Shown: positions 7,239-13,256 of the stretch, in pieces | Numbering within the stretch: position 1 is the stretch's first letter | How the letters are laid out: every line of letters starts with the position of its first letter | Origin: JACDAF01 sp036276035 | GTDB lineage: Bacteria; Chloroflexota; Limnocylindria; P2-11E | Assembly (NCBI GenBank): GCA_036276035.1 | Contig: DASUCM010000065.1 | Location: forward strand, 1-17,598 | Direction of reading: 5' to 3' | Length of the DNA: 17,598 nucleotides | Made by a program: the position numbers and the translations under genes | Notes under the pieces: generated by a model | What the model was told of the DNA's origin: nothing | Databases searched by the model: none | Seen by the model: the letters and a program-made list of their open reading frames with translations, nothing else

Positions 7239-8078
7239 TTACGGCGCGACCATGTCGCCGTACATGTCCGGCCGGCGGTCGCGGTAGAACTGCCAGGTGT
7301 TGCGGACCTCGCGAACGAGGTCCATGTCGAGATCGGCGACGACGAGCTGCTCGTCCTTCTCCGAGGCCTGCGCGACGATCTTCCCGCGCGGATCGGCGAA
7401 GTACGAGGAGCCGTAGTAGTCGTTCGGCCCGTACTCCTTCTCCTGACCGACGCGGTTGATCGTGCCGACCCAGTACCCGTTCGCGATCGCGTGCGCGGTC
7501 TGCTCGATGAACCAGAGGTGCATCGACAGGCCGCGCGAGGTCGCCGAGGGGATGAACACGAGCTCCGCGCCGTGGAGGCCGAGCATCCGCGCGCCCTCGG
7601 GGAAGTGCCGGTCGTAGCAGATGTACACGCCGACCTTGCCGACCGCGGTGTCGAACACGGGGTAGCCGAGGTTCCCGGGCCGGAAGTAGAACTTCTCCCA
7701 GAACCCGTTCACGTGCGGGATGTGCGTCTTGCGGTACTTCCCGAGGTACTTGCCGTCGGCGTCGATGACCGCCGCGGTGTTGTAGTAGATCCCGGTCTGG
7801 TCCTCCTCGTACATCGGCGCGACGATGACCATCGAGTGCTTGCGCGCGAGCTCCTGCATGAGCTTCGTCGTCTCGCCGTCGGGGATCTTCTCCGTGTACG
7901 AGTAGTACTTCGTGTCCTGCACCTGGCAGAAGTACGGCCCGTAGAAGAGCTCCTGCAGGCAGATCGCCTGGACGCCCTGCTTCGCCGCGTCCTGGATGTA
8001 CCGGACGTGCTTGTCGATCATCGACTTCTTGTCGCCGGTCCAGCCGACCTGGACGAGCGCCGCCTTCACCGTCGTCAT
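7239..8078 (-). CDS. Beta-ureidopropionase-type carbon-nitrogen hydrolase
   Basis: A 279-residue nitrilase-superfamily amidohydrolase. The Glu-Lys-Cys triad is visible: E43 in LQELFYGPYFC, K117 in YRKTHIPH and C154 in YICYDRHFPEGAR. The segments FYGPYFC, TEKIPDGE, WEKFYFRPGN and the NRVG loop resemble beta-ureidopropionase and N-carbamoylputrescine amidase rather than nitrile hydrolases. It would cleave N-carbamoyl-beta-alanine to beta-alanine, CO2 and ammonia, the step after dihydropyrimidinase. ATG 8078 has a Shine-Dalgarno site, GAGGGAG (8081-8087). The frame is open upstream to about 8189, but that part (Arg/Ala/Gly rich) does not match the family. It heads an operon with the aldehyde dehydrogenase. 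N-carbamoylputrescine is the main alternative substrate. Confidence 0.92.
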   Translation of the reverse strand: MTTVKAALVQVGWTGDKKSMIDKHVRYIQDAAKQGVQAICLQELFYGPYFCQVQDTKYYSYTEKIPDGETTKLMQELARKHSMVIVAPMYEEDQTGIYYNTAAVIDADGKYLGKYRKTHIPHVNGFWEKFYFRPGNLGYPVFDTAVGKVGVYICYDRHFPEGARMLGLHGAELVFIPSATSRGLSMHLWFIEQTAHAIANGYWVGTINRVGQEKEYGPNDYYGSSYFADPRGKIVAQASEKDEQLVVADLDMDLVREVRNTWQFYRDRRPDMYGDMVAP

Positions 8079-8143
8079 CTCTCCCTCAAACCCCGGTCCC
8101 GGCTCGACGTCGTCAGCGCCGGCCCCGGGGGCACTGCGGCTTC

Positions 8144-8162
8144 GGCCGGGCAAAGCCCGGCC
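8144..8162. other. Perfect 8-bp GC hairpin in the divergent amidohydrolase/LLM intergenic region
   Basis: GGCCGGGC, loop AAA, GCCCGGCC forms a perfect eight-pair stem. It lies 66 bases upstream of the amidohydrolase start and 46 upstream of the LLM start. If the minus transcript starts near 8180, the hairpin is in its 5' leader. It has no T-run, so a terminator is less likely than a leader structure or a REP-like element. Confidence 0.4.
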
Positions 8163-8188
8163 TCGCCTGGCTAGGTTACTGCGCCGCA

Positions 8189-8198
8189 AATCTAGACT
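8189..8198. promoter_or_regulatory. Candidate divergent -10 elements (LLM gene plus, amidohydrolase minus)
   Basis: A TCTAGA palindrome (8191-8196) yields TAGACT on the plus strand (8193-8198), nine bases before ATG 8208, and TAGATT on the minus strand (8194-8189). The plus-strand gene has no Shine-Dalgarno site, consistent with a nearly leaderless transcript. The minus-strand gene would have a leader of roughly 100 bases with its own ribosome-binding site. No -35 boxes are convincing. Confidence 0.35.
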
Positions 8199-8207
8199 GC
8201 GTCGCTC

Positions 8208-9215
8208 ATGCAGTTCGGATTCACGCTGAAACCCGACATGCCGCTCTCACGCATCGTGTCGCTCGCGCAGCTGGCGGAGCGGTCGGGCTTCGACTACGGC
8301 TGGGTGTTCGACAGCCACGTGCTCTGGAAGGACCCCTACCCGCTCCTCGTGCTCATGGCGCAGAACACCGAGCGGCTGCGCCTCGGGACCTGCGTGACGA
8401 ACCCGGCGACGCGCGAGCCGTCGGTCACCGCGAGCACGCTCGCGGTCCTGCAGATGATCTCGAAGGGCCGCATGGACCTCGGCATCGGGCGGGGCGACTC
8501 GGCCCGGCGCGTCCTCGGCAAGCGGCCGACGACGCTCGAGGACCTGGAGGTCGCGACGCGCGTCATCAAAGAGCTCTGCGAGGGGCGCGCCGTCGAGTAC
8601 GAGGGCACGACGCTCCGTCTCGACTGGGCGGAGCCGCACCGCCTGCCGGTGTGGATCGCGGGCTACGGCCCCAAGGCGCTCGCGCTCACCGGGCGGATCG
8701 CCGACGGCGCGGTCATCCAGATCGCGGACCCGTCGCTCGTCGGCTGGTGCGCCGGCCTCCTGCGCGCGGGGGCGACCGAGGCCGGGCGCGACGTCGCCGA
8801 GGTGAAGATCATGTGCGCCGCGCCGGCGCACGTTGGCGCGAGGGCCGCGGTGCGCGAGCGCGTGCGCTGGTTCCCCGCGCTCGTGAGCAACCACGTCGTG
8901 GACCTCGTGCGCCGCTACGGCGAGAAGGGCCTGCCGGAGGAGCTGACGGCCTACGTCCGGGACCGTCCGGGCTACGACTACAAGCACCACGCCGAATCCG
9001 GGTCATCGAACGCGGCCTTCGTCGATGACGGCTCGGTCGACCGCTTCTGCGTCATCGGCGAGGTCGGGGAGCACGTCGCGAAGCTGCGCGAGCTCGAGCG
9101 GGCCGGCGTCAGCCAGTTCAACATCTACCTCATGAGCGGGGACGAAGAGGCCATCCTCGAGACGTACGGACGCGAGATCATCCCCGCGCTGCGTGACGCG
9201 CGGAGCGCGCCATGA
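8208..9215 (+). CDS. LLM-class F420-dependent oxidoreductase (TIGR03842/CPS_4043-like)
   Basis: A 335-residue luciferase-like monooxygenase-fold protein. The opening MQFGFTLKPDMPLSRIVSLA, the FDYGWVFDSHVLWKDPYPLL segment, LRLGTCVTNPATREPSVTAS and LGIGRGDSARRVLGKRP form a characteristic set that I recognise as the TIGR03842 (CPS_4043) group, known as putative F420- or flavin-dependent oxidoreductases. That set continues with WFPALVSNHVVDLV and the C-terminal FNIYLMSGDEE. From memory, genes of this group often neighbour dihydropyrimidinase and ureidopropionase genes, which is what is seen here, but its reaction has not been established to my knowledge. It could supply or consume dihydropyrimidine-type rings. 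ATG 8208 lacks a Shine-Dalgarno site. Its stop overlaps the next LLM start (ATGA), so the two are coupled. Cofactor is family inference. Confidence 0.9.
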   Translation: MQFGFTLKPDMPLSRIVSLAQLAERSGFDYGWVFDSHVLWKDPYPLLVLMAQNTERLRLGTCVTNPATREPSVTASTLAVLQMISKGRMDLGIGRGDSARRVLGKRPTTLEDLEVATRVIKELCEGRAVEYEGTTLRLDWAEPHRLPVWIAGYGPKALALTGRIADGAVIQIADPSLVGWCAGLLRAGATEAGRDVAEVKIMCAAPAHVGARAAVRERVRWFPALVSNHVVDLVRRYGEKGLPEELTAYVRDRPGYDYKHHAESGSSNAAFVDDGSVDRFCVIGEVGEHVAKLRELERAGVSQFNIYLMSGDEEAILETYGREIIPALRDARSAP

Positions 9216-10159
9216 CCGCGTCGATCCCCTTCGGCATGCAGCTCCACCCGCAGCACGTCAGCTGGGACGAGCTTCGCGAATACGGCCTGCTCGTCGACCG
9301 GCTCGGCTACGACCACCTCATGACGTGGGACCACTTCGTGCCGCTCGTCGGCGACGCGACCGGCCCTAACCTCGAGGGCTGGCAGGTGCTCGCGGCCTGG
9401 GGCGCGATCACGAAGAACGTGAAGATCGCGATGCTCGTCACGGGCAATACCTACCGGCACCCCGCCGTGCTCGCCAACATGGCGGTCACGCTCGACCACA
9501 TCACCAACGGCCGCGCGATCCTCGGTCTCGGAGCCGCCTGGCACGAGGCCGAGCACAAGATGTACGGGATCCCGTTCGACACGGTGCCGATCCGCCTCGC
9601 GAAGCTGCGCGAGGCGAGCCGGATCATCCGCTCGCTCCTCGACACGGAGCGCACCACGTTCGCCGGCAAGCACTACACGCTCACGGACGCCCTTTGCGAG
9701 CCGAAGCCCGTCCAGAAGAAGCTGCCGCTCATGATCGGCGGCGGCGGCGAGCAGGTGACGCTGCGCGTGACCGCGCGCTACGCCGACATCTGGCACGGCT
9801 TCGGGACGCCGGACGTCGTGGCCAGGAAGATCGAGATCCTGAAGCATCACTGCGAGGAGGTCGGCCGCGACTACGCCGAGATCCTGCCGACCACGGGCGG
9901 CGGGGTCCTCGTGCGCGATTCAGAGGAGGGCGTGACCAAGCGCCTGGAGGCCGTGCGCGAGCGGAACCGCATGGCGACGCTTCCGGCGCGCGCGCTCCCC
10001 GGCGTCCCGACCGTCGAGGCGGTGGCCCAGCGGCTCGCCGAGCACTGGCGCGCGGGCGTCCGGGGGTTCATCTTCGGCATGAGCCCGCCGTACGACCGGG
10101 AGACCATCGAGCGGCTCATCGGCGAGGTGAAGCCGCGGCTGGAGCAGCTCGTCGCCTAG
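9212..10159 (+). CDS. LLM-class F420-dependent oxidoreductase (Rv1855c/TIGR03560-like)
   Basis: A 315-residue luciferase-like TIM-barrel protein, paralogous in fold but clearly different from its upstream partner. Typical features are the N-terminal FGMQLHPQHVSWDELREYG, LGYDHLMTWDHFVPL, the VTGNTYRHPAVLANMAVTLDHITNGRAILGLGAAWHEAEH block that shapes the flavin/F420 site, and LPLMIGGGGEQVTLRVTARYADIWH. The pattern fits the Rv1855c-like group of probable F420-dependent oxidoreductases. The start ATG overlaps the stop of the preceding gene, implying a shared transcript and possibly a shared pathway. The physiological substrate is unknown; a link to pyrimidine or hydantoin breakdown is only suggested by position. 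The Crp-family gene starts 51 bases downstream. Confidence 0.9.
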   Translation: MTASIPFGMQLHPQHVSWDELREYGLLVDRLGYDHLMTWDHFVPLVGDATGPNLEGWQVLAAWGAITKNVKIAMLVTGNTYRHPAVLANMAVTLDHITNGRAILGLGAAWHEAEHKMYGIPFDTVPIRLAKLREASRIIRSLLDTERTTFAGKHYTLTDALCEPKPVQKKLPLMIGGGGEQVTLRVTARYADIWHGFGTPDVVARKIEILKHHCEEVGRDYAEILPTTGGGVLVRDSEEGVTKRLEAVRERNRMATLPARALPGVPTVEAVAQRLAEHWRAGVRGFIFGMSPPYDRETIERLIGEVKPRLEQLVA

Positions 10160-10210
10160 GGGCGGGCCCCTCCCGTGGCGCTGGCTTGACCGCGCTGCGA
10201 CGATTCGCGC

Positions 10211-10882
10211 GTGGACGCCAGCCGTGTGGCCGAGTACCTGGCGGTCAGCCCGCTGTTCTCCTGCCTGTCCGCTGACGACCGGCTGCTCCTCGCGCAGCGG
10301 ATGCGCTCGCGGCGCTTCGCGCGCGACGAGGTCATCTTCCACCGCGACGACCCGGCGAGCCACCTGTACGTCATCGTCGCCGGCACCGTGAAGATCTCGC
10401 TCCCCGACGAGAACGGGCGCGAGGTCGTGGTCGCCATCGAGCGCGGAGGCGACGAGTTCGGCGAGCTCGCGCTCTTCGACGACAGCCCGCGGAGCGCGAC
10501 GGTCACCGCGCTCACCGAGACGGAGTGCCTCCTGCTCGCGCGCAAGGACTTCATGGAGGCGCTCGACCGCAACCACGAGGCGATGCGGAAGATGCTCGGC
10601 CTGCTCGCGCAGATGGTGCGCCGCAGCAGCGGCCGCGTGGAGGATCTCGTCTTCCTCGACCTGCCCGGCCGCGTGGCGAAGTGCCTGATCGACCTCAGCG
10701 AGGCGGGCGGCAAGGGAGAGATCGAGCTCACGCAGGAGGACCTCGCGGCGTTCGTCGGCGCGACGCGCGTCTCCGTGAACCGGGTCCTTGCCGACCTCGA
10801 GAAGCGCAAGGCGATCTCGATCGGCCGCCGCCACATCAAGGTCCACGACCCCGCCGTCCTCCAGCGCGACATCCGCTATTAG
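10211..10882 (+). CDS. Crp/Fnr-family transcriptional regulator
   Basis: A 223-residue regulator with an N-terminal cyclic-nucleotide-binding fold (about 12-130) and a C-terminal winged helix-turn-helix (about 150-220). The phosphate-binding cassette FGELALFDDSPRSATV (83-98) keeps the glutamate and the R-S-A-T arginine needed for cAMP or cGMP. There are no N-terminal FNR-type cysteines, so oxygen sensing by an iron-sulfur cluster is unlikely. The HTH reads LTQEDLAAFVGATRVSVNRVL (173-193). GTG 10211 has no Shine-Dalgarno sequence. The gene follows the LLM pair on the same strand and ends convergently with the repeat-protein gene. It is a plausible regulator of the adjacent minus-strand system, whose protease also carries two cyclic-nucleotide-binding domains, but no direct evidence for this link is visible. 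Confidence 0.93.
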   Translation: MDASRVAEYLAVSPLFSCLSADDRLLLAQRMRSRRFARDEVIFHRDDPASHLYVIVAGTVKISLPDENGREVVVAIERGGDEFGELALFDDSPRSATVTALTETECLLLARKDFMEALDRNHEAMRKMLGLLAQMVRRSSGRVEDLVFLDLPGRVAKCLIDLSEAGGKGEIELTQEDLAAFVGATRVSVNRVLADLEKRKAISIGRRHIKVHDPAVLQRDIRY

Positions 10883-10892
10883 GACGACGAAA

Positions 10893-10916
10893 GAGGCGAC
10901 CCTTGCGGGCCGCCTC
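10893..10916. terminator. Probable bidirectional terminator hairpin
   Basis: A ten-position stem, GAGGCGACCC / GGGCCGCCTC, with one mismatch and a TTGC loop lies between two converging genes (stop at 10882 on the plus strand, stop at 10943 on the minus strand). Flanking pyrimidine runs are short on both strands (CTTCGCC on plus, TTTCGTC on minus), so efficiency is uncertain. Confidence 0.6.
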
Positions 10917-10942
10917 CTTCGCCTGTGTGGGCTGCTGTGGGT

Positions 10943-11851
10943 CTAGGCGTTCGGGTCGGGCTGGTCGTAGCCCTCCGGGTTCGCCATCGCCGCGTCGTCG
11001 AGTGCCTCGCGCTGCGTGATCGCCGTGTCAGCGTCCGGAGCGCGGACCGCGGCGGTCGCGTCGTTGCCCATCTCGTCCGCGGTGATGAACGCGTCGCCCT
11101 GACGGCCGGCCGCGTCGCCGGAGATCGCGCTCGTGTCGCGGGTGTTGCCCGAGACGTCGAGCGAGGTCTGCTGGCCGAAGTCCTGGGTGCCGCGGGCCGC
11201 GACGTCGCGCCCCGCCTCGTCGGCCGTGATCGCCGCGCTGCCGCGGACCTGGCCCGACACGTCGAGCGAGGCCTGGCCGCCCGCGGATCCGCCGGGAACG
11301 ACGTTGTTGCCGGACTCGTCGGCCGTGATGTACGCCGTGCCTTCGCGCGACGCGGTCGCGCTGTTGTCGAGCGCCGAGCGGCCGGGGGCCGCGTCGCCGC
11401 CTTCGAAGGCCGCGTTGACCGATGCGAGACGGTCCGCGTCGGTGATCGTCGTGCGGACCGAGCCGCCGGCGTCACTGATGCGCGCGCCCTTGGCGCCGCT
11501 CGCCTCACCGATGAGGGCGTCGTTCGCCCGGCCGCCGCCGCCAGAGATGAGGGCGTCGCTCACGAGCGGCTCGCCGCCGTCCGGGATCGTGGCGCCCATC
11601 GCGAGGTCGCTGCCAGCGCCGTGCCGCGAGACGGCCGCTGCGGCCTCGCCCATCGCGAAGGCCTTGCTCATGCGCTGGTCGATGCCCAGCGAGCTCAGCT
11701 TCGATGCGTCGCCGCTGCGCAGCGCCGCACGCTCGTCGCTCGTGAGGTCGAAGCCCTTGAGGGCGCCCTCCGGGTCTGACTGCAGCTGACGCCGGAATCC
11801 GGCGTCGCTGATCGCCCGCTTGACCACCTGACCGAGTGTCCCTTTCGACAT
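10943..11851 (-). CDS. Leader-bearing acidic repeat protein, paralogue 1 (candidate RiPP-like precursor)
   Basis: A 302-residue protein with no recognised enzyme domain. Residues 1-70 (MSKGTLGQVVKRAISDAGFR... to MSKAFAMGE) match paralogue 2 at 61 of 70 positions and resemble the LigA-like leader of Os1348/Franean1_4349-type putative RiPP precursors (pattern FRRQL-x2-DP-x-GALKGFDLT-x2-ERAAL). The rest is Ala/Gly/Ser/Asp rich, acidic and free of cysteine, with ITADE at 175-179, 208-212 and 256-260, SLDVSG at 195 and 230, and a block shared with paralogue 2 (RLASVNAAFEGGD, 141-153). ATG 11851 is chosen because it gives the same MSKGTLGQVV start as paralogue 2 and has AAAGGA eleven bases upstream; ATG 11863 is an alternative adding MDRY. 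No signal peptide or membrane helix. A disordered stress or surface protein is an alternative to a precursor. Confidence 0.8.
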   Translation of the reverse strand: MSKGTLGQVVKRAISDAGFRRQLQSDPEGALKGFDLTSDERAALRSGDASKLSSLGIDQRMSKAFAMGEAAAAVSRHGAGSDLAMGATIPDGGEPLVSDALISGGGGRANDALIGEASGAKGARISDAGGSVRTTITDADRLASVNAAFEGGDAAPGRSALDNSATASREGTAYITADESGNNVVPGGSAGGQASLDVSGQVRGSAAITADEAGRDVAARGTQDFGQQTSLDVSGNTRDTSAISGDAAGRQGDAFITADEMGNDATAAVRAPDADTAITQREALDDAAMANPEGYDQPDPNA

Positions 11852-11862
11852 GTATCTGTCCA

Positions 11863-11868
11863 TCCTTT
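11863..11868 (-). promoter_or_regulatory. Ribosome-binding site deciding the paralogue 1 start
   Basis: AAAGGA on the minus strand lies eleven bases before ATG 11851. It overlaps the alternative ATG at 11863 and so cannot serve it, which favours the start that mirrors paralogue 2. Confidence 0.5.
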
Positions 11869-11930
11869 CGCCGCCGTTGGTGTTGCCGGTCACGATGCAC
11901 CTGCGTCCCGGCCGGCAGGAGTGCCCGGGG

Positions 11931-11960
11931 CACTCCCGTTGTGTGATCCCGGCGACGCTC
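11931..11960 (-). promoter_or_regulatory. Upstream element shared by both repeat-protein genes, copy 1
   Basis: On the plus strand this contains CAC-N7-GTG and the 11-base word GTTGTGTGATC, followed by CCCGGCGACGCTC. The same word, with 18 of 23 bases from its first base conserved, recurs at the matching place before paralogue 2. The word begins 87 bases upstream of ATG 11851. It may be an operator or promoter part. A separate 6-bp inverted repeat, AGTGCC-CGG-GGCACT (11920-11934), overlaps its edge. Confidence 0.45.
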
Positions 11961-12005
11961 CCGGTGCCCATTGTCCTCACCTGGCCAAATCGCTCGGGCG
12001 AACGA

Positions 12006-12033
12006 ACGGAGCGGCCCTTCCGGGCCGCTCCGT
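12006..12033 (-). terminator. Perfect 12-bp hairpin downstream of paralogue 2
   Basis: ACGGAGCGGCCC, loop TTCC, GGGCCGCTCCGT is a perfect twelve-pair stem starting 27 bases after the paralogue 2 stop. The minus-strand tail (TCGTTCG) is only weakly T-rich. It separates paralogue 2 from the upstream region of paralogue 1, so each probably has its own transcript. Confidence 0.7.
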
Positions 12034-12059
12034 CGCTGAACGTCGTGGTTCGGGAAGGT

Positions 12060-12866
12060 CTAGCCCTGGTGCTCCGGGTTCTCGTAGGCGTTCCAGGGGG
12101 CGGACGCGTCCGGCTGCAGCGCGTCGCTCGCCGTGTCGCCCTCGGACGTCTGGGCGGCCGTGATGCCGCTGCCCATCTCGTCGGAGGTCATGAACGCGGT
12201 GTTCGCCGAGCTGTCCGACGACGCCATGGCGGCCGGCGAGGCATCGCGACCCGCCTCGTCGGCGGTGATGTACGCGGTGCCCTCGCGGCCGGTGCTGCCG
12301 CTCGACTCGATCGCCGCACGGCCACCCGCCGCGCTGTCGCCGATCGCGGAGGCCGGGGCGCGGTCGCCGCCCTCGAAGGCCGCGTTGACCTGGCCGAGGC
12401 GGTCCGAGTCGGAGAGCGCCGCGCGCCCGCCGCCCGCGCCCTGGTCGATGAGGCCGGCGCGGGCGCCGCTCCCATCCGCGCTGTGCTGGTCGATGAGGGC
12501 CGCGCGGGCACCGCTGCCATCCGCGCTCTGCTGGTCGATGAGCGCGGCGCGAGCACCGCCCGCGTCGACGCTGTCCTGGTCGATGAACGCGGCGCGCGCC
12601 GAGTCGCTGTTCGAGAGGTCCGTGCCGATGTTGCCGCGCGCCGTGACCGCCGACGCGCCCTCGCCGAGCGCGAACGCCTTGCTCATGCGCTGGTCGATGC
12701 CGAAGCCGCTCAGCTTCGAGGCGTCACCGCTGCGGAGCGCGGCGCGCTCCTCGCCCGTGAGGTCGAAGCCCTTCAGCGCGCCATCCGGGTCGGTCTGCAG
12801 CTGACGGCGGAATGCCGCGTCACTGATCGCGCGCTTGACGACCTGTCCGAGAGTCCCCTTTGACAT
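12060..12866 (-). CDS. Leader-bearing acidic repeat protein, paralogue 2 (candidate RiPP-like precursor)
   Basis: A 268-residue paralogue of the preceding protein. The leader-like domain (1-70) is nearly identical to paralogue 1, ending GIDQRMSKAFALGE. It then differs: residues 90-142 hold four 15-residue tandem units of the type ARAALIDQQSADGSG (starting at 90, 105, 120 and 135). Later come the shared RLGQVNAAFEGGD block (156-168), REGTAYITADEAGRD (194-208) and AFMTSDEMG (224-232). There is no cysteine and no lysine after residue 63; the tail is acidic and small-residue rich, probably disordered. ATG 12866 has a good Shine-Dalgarno site, AAGGAG, ten bases upstream. It lies 129 bases after the small Cys/His protein gene and ends at a strong hairpin. 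A RiPP-like precursor processed by the adjacent M50 protein is the preferred but unproven reading. Confidence 0.82.
   Translation of the reverse strand: MSKGTLGQVVKRAISDAAFRRQLQTDPDGALKGFDLTGEERAALRSGDASKLSGFGIDQRMSKAFALGEGASAVTARGNIGTDLSNSDSARAAFIDQDSVDAGGARAALIDQQSADGSGARAALIDQHSADGSGARAGLIDQGAGGGRAALSDSDRLGQVNAAFEGGDRAPASAIGDSAAGGRAAIESSGSTGREGTAYITADEAGRDASPAAMASSDSSANTAFMTSDEMGSGITAAQTSEGDTASDALQPDASAPWNAYENPEHQG
12441..12599 (-). repeat. Four in-frame 45-bp tandem repeats within paralogue 2
   Basis: Codons for residues 90-142 form three full 45-base units and a partial fourth. The two central units, ARAALIDQQSADGSG and ARAALIDQHSADGSG, differ by one residue; the outer ones have drifted (FIDQDSVDAGG and GLIDQGAGGG). 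The pattern indicates recent internal duplication and likely copy-number change between strains. Confidence 0.85.
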
Positions 12867-12949
12867 GTTCACACAGCTCCTTCTTCGCTCTTGGTCCGCG
12901 TACATGCGGCAGCATCCGCCAGCGGCCGCGGCGATCTGACACTCGCGGT

Positions 12950-12979
12950 CACATGCGTTGTGTGATCTCGAGAACGTTC
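12950..12979 (-). promoter_or_regulatory. Upstream element shared by both repeat-protein genes, copy 2
   Basis: This carries GTTGTGTGATC preceded by CAC-N7-GTG spacing, as before paralogue 1, and begins 84-91 bases upstream of ATG 12866. Here the symmetry is better: TCACA-N7-TGTGA (12949-12965). The half-sites are those of Crp-type sites but in the opposite order, so canonical Crp binding is not implied. It overlaps no coding sequence, since the Cys/His gene ends at 12996. Confidence 0.45.
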
Positions 12980-12995
12980 GCCCCCGCTCCCCTCC

Positions 12996-13211
12996 TCACT
13001 CGAGCTCCGGGAGCTCCACCGGCTCCCCCTTCGGCTTGCAGACGCCGCAGTGCAGCGCGTCCTCGACGACGAGGGCGCGCAGCGACTCGTGCCGCTTCCC
13101 GCGGAAGACGTCGATCACGAACGGATGGATCTTCGCGTGCTCGCGGCAGGAGCCGCGGCCGCAGAAGCGGCACGCGCCGACGGCCGTGCGTTCGCAGGTC
13201 CAGCAATCCAA
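12996..13211 (-). CDS. Small Cys/His zinc-binding-like protein (B-box-like)
   Basis: A 71-residue protein with a dense set of metal-ligand candidates: C3-x2-C6, C14-x2-C17, C22-x2-H25 and C55-x2-C58. The CxxC / CxxC / CxxH pattern resembles B-box-type or treble-clef zinc fingers, and HCGVCKPKGEPVELPELE closes the protein. The start is TTG at 13211, preceded at a four-base spacing by GGAGGG (13216-13221), the best ribosome-binding site in this region, so the unusual start codon is well supported. It begins 45 bases after the stop of the M50 protease gene and is probably cotranscribed with it. It could be a structural partner or adaptor of that membrane protein or act on the repeat proteins; no enzymatic role can be read. 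Confidence 0.8.
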   Translation of the reverse strand: MDCWTCERTAVGACRFCGRGSCREHAKIHPFVIDVFRGKRHESLRALVVEDALHCGVCKPKGEPVELPELE

Positions 13212-13215
13212 GACG

Positions 13216-13221
13216 CCCTCC
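13216..13221 (-). promoter_or_regulatory. Shine-Dalgarno site deciding a TTG start
   Basis: GGAGGG on the minus strand, four bases before TTG 13211. No ATG or GTG occurs nearby in frame, so this site is the main reason to accept the TTG start of the small Cys/His protein. Confidence 0.7.
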
Positions 13222-13256
13222 AGCGGGCAGGGACGGACGCTCCTGACGGCCTCGCG

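Noticed and set aside
5916..8174. A 752-codon plus-strand open frame opposite the aldehyde dehydrogenase and ureidopropionase genes
   Set aside because: Opposite-strand shadow of two enzymes with complete catalytic motifs; no domain recognisable.
8208..9215. RutA-type pyrimidine oxygenase
   Set aside because: The protein belongs by motif to a different LLM group (TIGR03842-like), and no other rut-like gene is seen.
10186..10191. TTGACC as a -35 box for the Crp-family gene
   Set aside because: A -10 at normal spacing would fall at or inside the start codon region, and no TANNNT is present there.
12441..12599. Possible CRISPR-like repeat array
   Set aside because: The units are contiguous, in frame and code for a protein repeat, with no spacers and no cas genes.
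12937..12965. A canonical Crp site upstream of paralogue 2
   Set aside because: The half-sites are in the order TCACA-N7-TGTGA, the reverse of TGTGA-N6-TCACA; kept only as part of the shared element.
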